This document shows positions 45,975 through 55,400 of a stretch of 64,000 nt of DNA, piece by piece. The first letter of the stretch is position 1. Every line of letters begins with the position of its first letter. The position numbers and the translations under genes are program-made. Under the pieces are notes generated by a model. It was not told the DNA's origin and did no database searches. It saw only the letters and a list, made by a program, of their open reading frames with translations. The stretch is from Xenophilus sp. AP218F (GTDB taxonomy: Bacteria > Pseudomonadota > Gammaproteobacteria > Burkholderiales > Chromobacteriaceae): contig NJIE01000022.1 of assembly GCA_002213445.1 (NCBI GenBank), forward strand, positions 124,001 to 188,000, read 5' to 3'.

Positions 45975-48041
45975 ATGAGAGCCCGACACCTCGCCGCCGC
46001 GGCCGCGCTGCTTGCCGGCGGCGCGCACGCCGCCGACCCTTACCTGTGGCTGGAATCGGTCCAGGGCCAGCAGGCCATGCACTGGGTCAAACAACAAAAC
46101 GCCGCCACGGTGAAACAGCTGGAAGCCGCGCCGTCGTTCGCGCCGATCAAGCGCGACATCCTGACCATTCTCGACTCACGCGCCCGCCTCCCCGGCATCG
46201 AGAAAATCGGCGAGCGCTACTACAACTTCTGGCGCGACAAGGAACACCCGCGCGGCGTCTGGCGCAGCGCGACGCTGGACGAGTACCGCAAGGCCGAGCC
46301 GGCCTGGCAAACGGTGCTTGACCTGGACGCGCTGGCCGCCAAGGAAAAGGAAAACTGGGTATGGCAGGGCGCAAGCTGCGTGAAGCCGGAGCAGGACCGC
46401 TGCCTGATCCGCCTGAGCCGCGGCGGCGGCGACGCGGCGGTGGTCCGCGAGTTCGACCTCGCCTCGCGCGATTTCGTCGCCGACGGCTTCAACCTGCCCG
46501 AAGCCAAGAGCGACATCGGCTGGCGCGACCGCGACAGCGTCTACGTCGCCACCGATTTCGGCCAGGGTTCGCTGACCGATTCCGGCTACCCGCGCATCGT
46601 CAAGGAATGGCGGCGCGGCCAGCCGCTTGCCGCGGCCGCCGTCCAGTATGAAGGGCAAAGCGGCGACGTGGCGGTGGGCGCGTACCGCGTCATCACCGGC
46701 GGCTACCGCTACGACGTGATCAACCGCGGCGTGAGCTTCTTCAGCAACGAAACGCTGCTGAAAACCGGCGAAAGTTGGCAAAAGCTGGACAAGCCGGACC
46801 ATGTGGACGTGGAATTCTTCGGCCCCTGGCTGCTGCTGCGGCCGAAGCAGGATTGGCAAACCGGCGAACAACGCTGGGCAGGCGGCTCGCTGCTGGCGAT
46901 CAAGGCCAGCGACTACCTGGCCGGCAAGCGCGACTTCGTCGCGCTGTTCCAGCCCAGCGCGTCCACCGCGCTGCGGGAAACCACCGCCACCCGGGACACG
47001 CTGATCCTGACCGTGCTCGACGACGTCAAGAGCCGGCTGGTGGAATGGAAGGCGACCGACGGCAAATGGGGATCCCGCCAGGTGGCGACGCCGGGCTTCG
47101 GCAGCATCAGCGTCAGCGGCGTCGACCCCGATCGCTCCGACGAATACTTCTACACCTTCACCGACTTCCTGACGCCCACCACCCTGTCGCTGGCTCGCGC
47201 CGGCAGCGACCTGCGCGAAACGCTGAAGCGGCAGCCGGCTTTCTTCGACCCCGCTCCGTACCAGATCCAGCAATTCTTCGCCCGCTCCGACGACGGCACC
47301 CGCGTGCCCTACTTCCTGGTCGCGCGCAAGGACATCAAGCTGGACGGCAACAACCCCACCCTGCTCTACGGCTACGGCGGCTTCGAGGTCTCGCTCACCC
47401 CGTCCTACAGCGGCGCGCTGGGCAAGGCCTGGCTGGAGCGCGGCGGCGTCTACGCGCTGGCCAACATCCGCGGCGGCGGCGAATACGGACCGGCCTGGCA
47501 CGAGGCGGCGCGCAAGCGGCAACGCTTCAAGGCCTACGAGGATTTCTCGTCCATCGCCAGGGATCTCGCCAGCCGCGGCGTCGCCGACGCCCGCCACCTG
47601 GGCATCAAGGGCGGCAGCAACGGCGGCTTGCTGATGGGGGTGATGCTGACCAGATACCCGGAACTGTTCCATGCCGTCGTCTGCCAGGTGCCGCTCCTGG
47701 ACATGAAGCGCTTCAACAAGCTGCTGGCCGGCGCCAGCTGGATGGACGAGTACGGCGACCCGGACAAGGCCGAGGACTGGGCCTACATCAAGCAGTATTC
47801 GCCTTATCAAAACATCCGGCGCGGCACACCTTACCCGGCCACCCTGTTCATGACCTCGACGCTGGACGACCGCGTCCACCCGGGCCACGCCCGCAAGATG
47901 TTCGCGGCGATGAAGGCCATCGGCGCCAACGTCCAGTACTACGAGCGCACTGAGGGCGGGCACGGCGCCGCCGCCAACCACGAAGAAGAAGCCCGCGTCG
48001 CGGCGCTGGAATACGCTTTTCTCTGGCAGCGCTTGCGCTAA
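45975..48041 (+). CDS. Prolyl oligopeptidase family serine peptidase (S9A), exported
   Basis: This 688-residue serine peptidase cleaves peptides after proline. It begins with a signal peptide (MRARHLAAAAALLAGGAHA), so it is periplasmic or secreted. The N-terminal beta-propeller follows. The C-terminal alpha/beta-hydrolase domain has the nucleophile Ser548 in GGSNGGLLMG, the Asp region DDRV at 631-634 and His663 in GGHGAA. 'YGYGGFEVSLTPSYS' precedes the catalytic domain. AAAGGAA supports the ATG. It is monocistronic, with a strong bidirectional terminator. Confidence 0.94.
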   Translation: MRARHLAAAAALLAGGAHAADPYLWLESVQGQQAMHWVKQQNAATVKQLEAAPSFAPIKRDILTILDSRARLPGIEKIGERYYNFWRDKEHPRGVWRSATLDEYRKAEPAWQTVLDLDALAAKEKENWVWQGASCVKPEQDRCLIRLSRGGGDAAVVREFDLASRDFVADGFNLPEAKSDIGWRDRDSVYVATDFGQGSLTDSGYPRIVKEWRRGQPLAAAAVQYEGQSGDVAVGAYRVITGGYRYDVINRGVSFFSNETLLKTGESWQKLDKPDHVDVEFFGPWLLLRPKQDWQTGEQRWAGGSLLAIKASDYLAGKRDFVALFQPSASTALRETTATRDTLILTVLDDVKSRLVEWKATDGKWGSRQVATPGFGSISVSGVDPDRSDEYFYTFTDFLTPTTLSLARAGSDLRETLKRQPAFFDPAPYQIQQFFARSDDGTRVPYFLVARKDIKLDGNNPTLLYGYGGFEVSLTPSYSGALGKAWLERGGVYALANIRGGGEYGPAWHEAARKRQRFKAYEDFSSIARDLASRGVADARHLGIKGGSNGGLLMGVMLTRYPELFHAVVCQVPLLDMKRFNKLLAGASWMDEYGDPDKAEDWAYIKQYSPYQNIRRGTPYPATLFMTSTLDDRVHPGHARKMFAAMKAIGANVQYYERTEGGHGAAANHEEEARVAALEYAFLWQRLR

Positions 48042-48057
48042 GCCGCCCGCGGCAGCA

Positions 48058-48085
48058 AAACAGCCGGCCACATGGCCGGCTGTTT
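48058..48085. terminator. Bidirectional terminator between oligopeptidase and chemoreceptor genes
   Basis: A 12-bp stem (48058-48069 with 48074-48085) with an ACAT loop and A/T flanks serves the two convergent genes. Confidence 0.85.
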
Positions 48086-48102
48086 CCGTCTCCAGCGTCC
48101 GC

Positions 48103-50286
48103 TCAACGCAGGCGGTACTGGGCCAGGATGCCTTGCAACTCGTCCACCTGCTGGTTGAGCAGCTGCACCGCGTCGCTGGTGGCCTGCACGATTTCCCTGG
48201 TTTGCAGGGCGTTGCCGGCGATGCCGCTCACCTCGCTGGAGACGCCGGCGCAGCTTTGCTGCTGATCGCTGACGTGGCTGCTGACCGACCCCACCAGCTG
48301 CAGCATGGCATCGGCCTGGCGGCGAATGGCGTTCATCGCCTCGCACGCTTCGCCCACCTTGGCCATGCCGGCGGCGACCTTTTGCTCCACGCTCTGAATA
48401 TCGCCCACGCTGGTTTGCACCTGGGTGCGGATGGACTGCACGATGCGGTCGATCTCGCCGGTGGATTTGCTGGTGCTGTCCGCCAGCTTGCGCACCTCGT
48501 CCGCCACCACGGCGAAGCCCCGCCCCGACTCTCCCGCGCGCGCGGCTTCGATGGAAGCGTTGAGCGCCAGCAGATTGGTTTGATCCGCCAGCGATTCGAT
48601 GACGCCGACGATGTGGGTGATGGCGTTGCTGGACCGTTGCAGCGCATCCAGGCAATCTACGGTCTTGTTCACCGACACCGACACCTCGGTGATCTCGGCC
48701 ATCACCTGATGCAGCAGCTCGTCGTTCTGCCTGGCGGTGGCGGCCGAATCGCCGGTCAGCTCCCGCGCCTGCTGGCTGCTTTGGGAAATATCCTGCATCG
48801 CGTGGTTCAGCCCGCTCAGTTCGCGGTCGATATGCGCCGACGCCCGTTCGCCCTCGACCGCGAAATGCGTCAGCCGCTGCGCGGAGCCGTCCATGCTGCG
48901 GCTGGCGTTGAGTATCTTGCCCAGGCACCCCTCCACCTCCAGCATATGGTTTTGCAACACCTCCAGCATGTGATTGAGCGCTTGCGCCGTCCTGGCGGCG
49001 CGCGGGCTGCACATTTGCCCCACCCGCTGCGTCAGGTCGAAGGTTTCCGCCACCGAACTGATGGTTTTTTCGATGCGCCTCAAGTCGCGCACTTCCTTGA
49101 AGGAGCGGTACTGGCGCATGACCACGAACAGGCTGAACGCCAGCAGCAACAGCCAGATCAGCGCGGCAAACAGCAGGTTGTTGCGGTAATCCTGCCGCAA
49201 CCCGGACTGCTCCTGCTGCAGCATGGCCGGCGACAGGTAGTAGGCTAGCTTCCAGGGATGGTCGCTGTGCACTTGCAGGACGCGCTCCACCCATTCTCCG
49301 CCCTGCTCGCGCGCCAGCGCCGGGTTCTTCAGCAGATCGCCCATTTGCGCGTTGCGCCGGTCAAACACATGAATGCCGCGCGCTTCGTTGCTCAAGGCGA
49401 ACCATCCCGGCTCGGCCGGCATCTGGAAGCCGGCCTTGGCGGCCTCTTCCTTGTCTTTGGGCGTCAGCACCAGGAACGGCACGCCAAGCAGGGCCGCTTC
49501 GAAGGCATTGGCGCGGATGATGGAGGAAATCGCGCCGGAGAAACGGTTGTCCGCGCCGTAAACCGGCACCGAGTACAGAAAGCCGCGGGTATCGTACACA
49601 TTGCACTGCTTGATCGAGTAATACTGCTTGTTGTCGCAGGTGCGCATGATGGGCGAGGTGGCGGCCGGGATATCGTCCAGCATCTTGAAATCAAAGCGGG
49701 GATGCGACGCCTGCAACTACGCCAATTGCCTGGGGAAGTAGGCGTACTCCTCGTCTTCCAGTTCCTTGGGCTTGTCCGGGTCGTGGGATTCCGGCTCGTC
49801 CTCGTCCTTGGCGCCGGGCGCCAGCCGCACGGTGTCGAACATGAAAAAGGGCACCTGCCCCTTGGTGTAGTCCAGGCCCAGCATCACCCCGTATACCTCG
49901 GACACGCTGGTCCGCGCCGCCAGGTTGTTGAAAATCTGCTGAACCGTCTGGAACGCGTCCGAGGAGAAGCGGTGCGAGGCGACGATGTCCTCTTTTTCGT
50001 TCTTGCGGTTGCCGCCGGTGATGCCCCGCACGCTGGGCAACAGGCTGATGGTGCGGCTGTTCTGGTACATGGAATTGAAGATATCTTCGATGACCTGCTG
50101 CTTGGCGCTCACCAGCCGGGCGACCTTCTGTTCGACGATTTCCTTGCGCGACGCCTCCAACTGGGCTTCGTAGCCGTGGGTCAGCCAGGCATAGCCGCCC
50201 CAGGCCAGCAACAGGAACGCCAGCCCCACCGCGGCCAGGCGGATATACAGAAATCCCTGCACCGTTCCCTGTTCCACCTTGATCAT
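48103..50286 (-). pseudogene. Methyl-accepting chemotaxis protein interrupted by an in-frame TAG
   Basis: This is a chemoreceptor gene split by one amber codon at 49717-49719. From the start at 50286 (GGAG upstream) 189 codons give a transmembrane helix (FLYIRLAAVGLAFLLLAWGG) and half of a periplasmic sensor domain, ending FPRQLA. After TAG the same frame runs on for 537 codons without a gap. It gives the rest of the sensor, the second helix ([20 protein letters not shown]), a HAMP-like region and the signalling hairpin tip '[20 protein letters not shown]'. No frameshift is involved. The tail has no CheR-binding pentapeptide. Either the gene is inactive, the stop is suppressed, or it is a sequencing error. 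Confidence 0.87.
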
Positions 50287-50391
50287 CGTCAGCCACTCCG
50301 GACGCGGTATGAAAATGTACTAGCTACGGTATAGTCACGGCTGTCAGCCACAACAAACGCATAGCCGCCCGTCCGCGCGCGCGCCTCCGCC

Positions 50392-51585
50392 ATGAATTCG
50401 CCCACCCGCCCCTCGCCGCTTGCCGGGAAAAGCCCGTCAATCCAGCGTCGCGCCCTGCTTTCTGCCAGTGGCGCGCACGCCGTCCACGATGGCATGACCG
50501 ACCTTGTTTACGTATTACTACCTATCTGGCAAAGCCAGTTCGGCATCAGCTACGCCATGGCCGGCCTGCTGCGCGGTTTGTACTCGGGAACGATGGCCGG
50601 CTTGCAGATTCCCGCCAGCCGGCTGGCCAGGCGGCTGGGCCGCGCCGCCACGCTGGCGCTGGGCACGGCGCTGGCGGGACTGGGCTATCTGCTGGCCGGG
50701 CAGGCCGGCGGAGCGGCCGGCATCGCCGCGGCCTTGCTGGTCTGCGGCTGCGGCGCCAGCGCGCAGCACCCGCTGGCGTCGGCGCTGGTGGCGGAAACCC
50801 ACCACGGCGCGGCGTCGCGCCAGGCGCTGGCGCATTACAACTTCGCCGGAGATGTCGGCAAGATGCTGTTGCCCGCGGCCGCGGGCGTGGCGATGAGCTG
50901 GTTGAGCTGGCGCGACAGCGTCAGCCTGGTCGGCGGCTTCGGTCTGCTGGCCGCGCTGCTCCTGGCGCTGGCCATTCCCAGAACGACGCATGCGGAAGCG
51001 ATGCCCCAACGGCCCGAGCGCGAGGCATCCGGCCGCGCGCCGGCCGGCGGCTTCGCGGCGCTGCTCGCCGTCGGCGTCATCGACAGCGCGGTCCGCATGG
51101 GCTTTCTGACCTTTCTGCCCTTCATCCTCAAGAGCAAGGGCGCGGGCAGCGCCGGGATCGGCCTGGCGCTGTCGCTGCTGTTCGTCGGCGGCGCGGCCGG
51201 CAAGCTCGCCTGCGGCTACCTGGGCAACCGGCTGGGCATGTTCAGGACGGTCTGCCTGACCGAGGCGGCCACCGCGCTGGCCATCCTGGCAGCGCTGTGG
51301 CTGCCGCTGATGCCGGCGCTGGCCATGCTGCCGCTGCTGGGCGTGGCATTGAACGGCACGTCGTCGGTATTATACGGCGCGGTGCCGGACCTGGTCCCCG
51401 CGGCGGCAAGGGAGCGCGCCTTCGCCCGCTTCTACACCGGCACCATAGGCGGCGGCGCGCTCGCGCCCATCCTGTTCGGCCTGCTGGGCGACCATGTCGG
51501 CATTCCGCCGGCGATGTGCGTGGTCGCCGCGCTGGCGCTGGCTACCCTGCCGCTGGCCTCGCGCGTGCGACGGGCACTGGCTTAG
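50392..51585 (+). CDS. MFS transporter, fosmidomycin-resistance (Fsr)-like
   Basis: This 397-residue major-facilitator protein has about 12 transmembrane helices. 'GAHAVHDGMTDLVYVLLPIWQ' in helix 1 and 'LASALVAETHHGAASRQALAHYNFAGDVGKM' in the middle (split over residues about 120-155) are characteristic of the Fsr subfamily, whose E. coli member exports fosmidomycin. The natural substrate is unknown. It is convergent with cutC and their 3' ends overlap by 4 bases. Confidence 0.85.
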   Translation: MNSPTRPSPLAGKSPSIQRRALLSASGAHAVHDGMTDLVYVLLPIWQSQFGISYAMAGLLRGLYSGTMAGLQIPASRLARRLGRAATLALGTALAGLGYLLAGQAGGAAGIAAALLVCGCGASAQHPLASALVAETHHGAASRQALAHYNFAGDVGKMLLPAAAGVAMSWLSWRDSVSLVGGFGLLAALLLALAIPRTTHAEAMPQRPEREASGRAPAGGFAALLAVGVIDSAVRMGFLTFLPFILKSKGAGSAGIGLALSLLFVGGAAGKLACGYLGNRLGMFRTVCLTEAATALAILAALWLPLMPALAMLPLLGVALNGTSSVLYGAVPDLVPAAARERAFARFYTGTIGGGALAPILFGLLGDHVGIPPAMCVVAALALATLPLASRVRRALA

Positions 51586-52340
51586 CGCGCCGCCTCGCCG
51601 CCGGCGTTTCGCAACAGCTGGCGCACCCGCTCGGCCGAGGTTTCCAGCCGCGCGTATTCATCCTGCCCCGGCGCGCCCATGCTCACCTCGGGATGGCGAA
51701 AGCGCATCGCGCTGGCCACGGCTTCGCGCGCCGAGCTGTGAAATTCGCGACAGCCGGTGGCGCGGCGCAAGGCCGCGATATTGTCGGCGCGCACTCCGGC
51801 GCCCGGCATCAGGATCAGGCGCTCGCCGGCCTGCTCCCGCAGGCGGCGTATCGTTTCCGCGCCGGCAAGGGCATTCGCCGCCTGGCCGGAAGTCAGCAGC
51901 CGGCCGCAGCCGCTGGCGATGACGTCTTCCAGCGCCCGGCTGGCGTCGCGCGCCACGTCGAAGGCGCGATGGAACGTCACCGCCATGCCGCCGGCCAGCT
52001 CCACCAGTTGCCGGGTGCGGGGCAGATCCACCTCGCCGTCAGCGGTGAGCAAGCCCAGCGCCACGCCGTCCACGCCCAGCTGACGGCAAGCCAGCACGTC
52101 GCGCCGCATGATTTCGAATTCGTCGTCGCTGTAGAAAAAATCGCCGCCGCGCGGGCGGATGATCACGTGCAAGGCGATGCCCAGCCGCTCGCGCGCCAGC
52201 GCGATCATGCCCCACGACGGCGTAGTGCCGCCTTCGATCAGGTTGTCGCACAGCTCGACGCGCCGCGCGCCGCCGGCCTCGGCCGCCAGGCAGGACGCCA
52301 GGGTGGCGACGCATACCTCCAGCGCAATGGAGTCATTCAT
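51582..52340 (-). CDS. cutC: CutC family protein (copper homeostasis-associated)
   Basis: CutC is a cytosolic TIM-barrel protein once linked to copper tolerance in E. coli. Its biochemical function remains unclear. The 252 residues match the family throughout: 'ALEVCVATLASCLAAEAGGARRVELCDNLIEGGTTPS' spread over the first 45 residues, 'IIRPRGGDFFYSDDEFEIMRRD', 'FHRAFDVARD' and 'REFHSSAR'. It is convergent with the MFS gene and divergent from the alpha-2-macroglobulin gene. Confidence 0.94.
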   Translation of the reverse strand: MNDSIALEVCVATLASCLAAEAGGARRVELCDNLIEGGTTPSWGMIALARERLGIALHVIIRPRGGDFFYSDDEFEIMRRDVLACRQLGVDGVALGLLTADGEVDLPRTRQLVELAGGMAVTFHRAFDVARDASRALEDVIASGCGRLLTSGQAANALAGAETIRRLREQAGERLILMPGAGVRADNIAALRRATGCREFHSSAREAVASAMRFRHPEVSMGAPGQDEYARLETSAERVRQLLRNAGGEAAR

Positions 52341-52468
52341 GGCTGAAAAGTCTCATATACATTAAAAACCGGCCACCATTTTCAAGAAAACAGCACAGTC
52401 TGCCAACGACATTCACCGCAAATAGCTTAAAGCGTACAATGTCGCCATTCCCGCCGTTGGACGCCGCC

Positions 52469-55400
52469 ATGTCAAAACCGCTGCTGTTTGCCCTGCCCGC
52501 CCTGTTGGCCGCCAGTTTCTCGCTGCCGGCCGCCACCGTCACCACCTTCAGCCCGCAAGGAGAAGTGCGGACCGTTCATCAGGTGCGCGCCAGCTTCGGC
52601 GGCAGCATGGTGGCGCTCGGCGACAGCCAGGCCGCCGCGCCGTTCAGCTGGAGCTGCAAGCTCAAGGGCAACGGCCATTGGGTGGACGACCGCACCTGGG
52701 TGCTGGACCTGGCCGACCCCTTGCCGGCCAATACCGACTGCCGCTTCACCCCCAGGCCCGGCCTGAAGGATAGGCAAGGCAGTCCGGTAAGCGGCGGCCT
52801 GAGCTTCCGCTTTTTCAGCGGCCCGCCCAGCATTCGCGACATCTGGCCGCAAGGCGGCCTCATAGAAGAAGACCAGGCTTTCGCGCTGCGGTTCAACGGC
52901 CCCGCGCCGCGTCTGGACAATCTCTACTGCCAATCCTCCAGCCTGTCGGAGCGGATTCCGGCGCGGGCGCTGGCCGCCGCCGATCGCGCCGCGCTGCTCA
53001 AGCACCTGAAGCTGGAAACCCAGGCCGCCCAGGTCGCCACCGTGCGCTGCGCGCAGCGCCTGGCGCCGGACAGCAAGCTGACCGTGGTCAACCTGCGCGG
53101 CGCCGGGACGCCGGACCGGGAGGTGTTCCATGTGCGCCCGCCCTTCACCGCCAGCCTGAGCTGCCAGCGCGAAAACGCCAAGGGCGCCTGCATTCCGTTC
53201 ACGCCGATTTCGGTGCGCTTCAGCACCCCTGTGCCGGAAAAAACCGCGCAAGCCATCCGCCTGCGCGGCGCGGGCTTCGAGCGCGCGCCGGAAGCCGCCA
53301 ACAACCGCGGCCGAGGGCTGGACAGCATCACCTTCGCGCCGCCCTTTCCGCCGCGCGCCGAGCTGACGCTGGCGCTGCCCGCCGGCTTCAGCGACGAAAC
53401 CGGCCACGCCCTGAGCAATGCCGCACGCTTCCCGCTGCCGGTGCGGATCGCCGACGCCTCCCCTCTGGTCAAGTTCGCGGCCGCCCCGTTCGGCATCATC
53501 GAATCCGGCGCGGACGCGGCGCTGCCGCTCACCCTGCGCGGGGTGGAGGCCAGGCTCGACGTGAAATCGGTGCAACTGGGCGGCCAGGCCTTGCGCATCG
53601 GCGACGACGCCCGCATGCAAAGCTGGCTGAACAAGGTGATCCGCTATCACGAAACCAGCCTGCCGCTGGGCAAGGACGGCAAGGGCGTGGAAAGCCGCCG
53701 GCTGTCGCTGCTCAAGGGCGAGCGCGAGGCCCAGCCGCTGCGCCTGCCGGCGACGCCGGACAAGAGCGGCAAGTGGCCGTTCGAGGTCGTCGGCATCCCG
53801 CTGCCCAAACCCGGGCTGTACGTGGTGGAAGCCTCGTCGCGCCTGCTCGGCAAATCGCTGCTGGGCAGCAACCAGCCCATGTACGTGCGCACCGCGGCCC
53901 TGGTCACCAATATGGCCGTGCATTTCAAGAAATCGGCTGAAAACTCGGCGGTGTGGGTCACCACGCTGGATCAGGCCAAGCCGGTGCCGGGCGCGCAAGT
54001 GCGCGTCTACGACTGCAAGGGCAACGAGCTGTGGAACGGCAAGACCGACGCCCGCGGCGTAGCCGCCATCAACAGCATCCTGCCGCCGGGCAATTGCGAC
54101 GGGGAGTCGCTCTCCGGCCTGTTCATCACCGCCCGCGCCAAGGACGCGCGCGGCGACGACGACGTGTCTTTCGTCCGTTCCAGCTGGAACCGCGGCATCG
54201 AAACCTGGCGCTTCCCCTTCCCCACCCAGTGGGGCGACAGCCCGGCCATCCAGGCGCACACCATCCTGGACCGCCCGCTGTTCCGCGCCGGTGAAACGGT
54301 GTCGATGAAACACCTGCTGCGCATCCGCGGCGGCCAGGGCCTGTCTCTGCTCAAGCCCGGCCAGCTGCCGCAACAGCTGCGCATCGTCCACGACGGCAGC
54401 GGCGACGAAATCACGCTGCCGCTGCAATGGCGCGCCGGCCGCTACGCCGAAAGCAGCTACGCGCTGCCCAGGGAGGCCAAACTCGGCGAATACACGCTGT
54501 ATCTGGAACGCAAGGCCAGCCGCGGCAAGGATGACCAGGACAAGCCGTCCAGCCCGGAACTGGACGGTTACTCGCTCAGAAGCGGCGGCTTCCGGGTGGA
54601 AGAATTCCGGCTGCCGGTGATGACCGGCCGCCTCTTCGCCGGCAAGGACGCCAATATCGCCCCCAAATCGCTGCCGCTGGGCGTATCGATGTCCTGGGGC
54701 AACGGCGGCCCGGCCAAGAACTGGCCGGTGGAAGTCAGCGCCATGCTGGCGGACAGCTACGGCCGCAACGCCGGCTATGAGGCGTTCAGCTTCTCGCCGC
54801 CGCAAGCCGCGCGGGAATCCCGCGACGCCAGCCTGGACGGCAAGGTGCTGCTGAACAAGGCAGCCGTGCAGCTGGACGCCAACGGCAACGGCCGCGCGCT
54901 GGTGGAGGCCCTGCCCAAGCTCGACCGCCGCTACGATCTGGTGACGGAAGCGGCCTACCGCGACCCCAACGGCGAAGTGCAAACCCTCAGCCGCCGCATC
55001 GCGCTGTGGCCCTCCGCCCTGCAAGTCGGCATCAGCGTGGACAGCTGGATCAGCTCCGGCCGCGCCATGACGGTGAAGGCGGTGGTGCTGGACACCGCCG
55101 GCAAGCCGCAGGCCGGCAAGAAGGTGGACATCCGTCTGCGCGCCCACCGCTACCTCTCCAGCCGCAAGCGCCTGGTGGGCGGCTTCTACGCCTGGGAGCA
55201 CAGCGAAGAGAGCGAGGACAAAGGCAAGATCTGCAGCGGCGAGAGCGACGCGCGCGGCCTGGTGCTGTGCGAGGTCAACCTCAAGGAAGCCGGCGATATG
55301 GAATTGATCGCCAGCGCGAGCGACGACAAGGGCAATCTGGCGCAAGGCTCGCAATCGGTATGGGTCAGCCGCCACGACGAACTGTGGTTCGACGTGGACA

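Noticed and set aside
48103-49716. C-terminal chemoreceptor half as an independent gene starting at TTG 49716
   Set aside because: The TTG directly follows the TAG stop, has no ribosome site, and the product would begin in mid-sensor domain. One interrupted gene explains it better.
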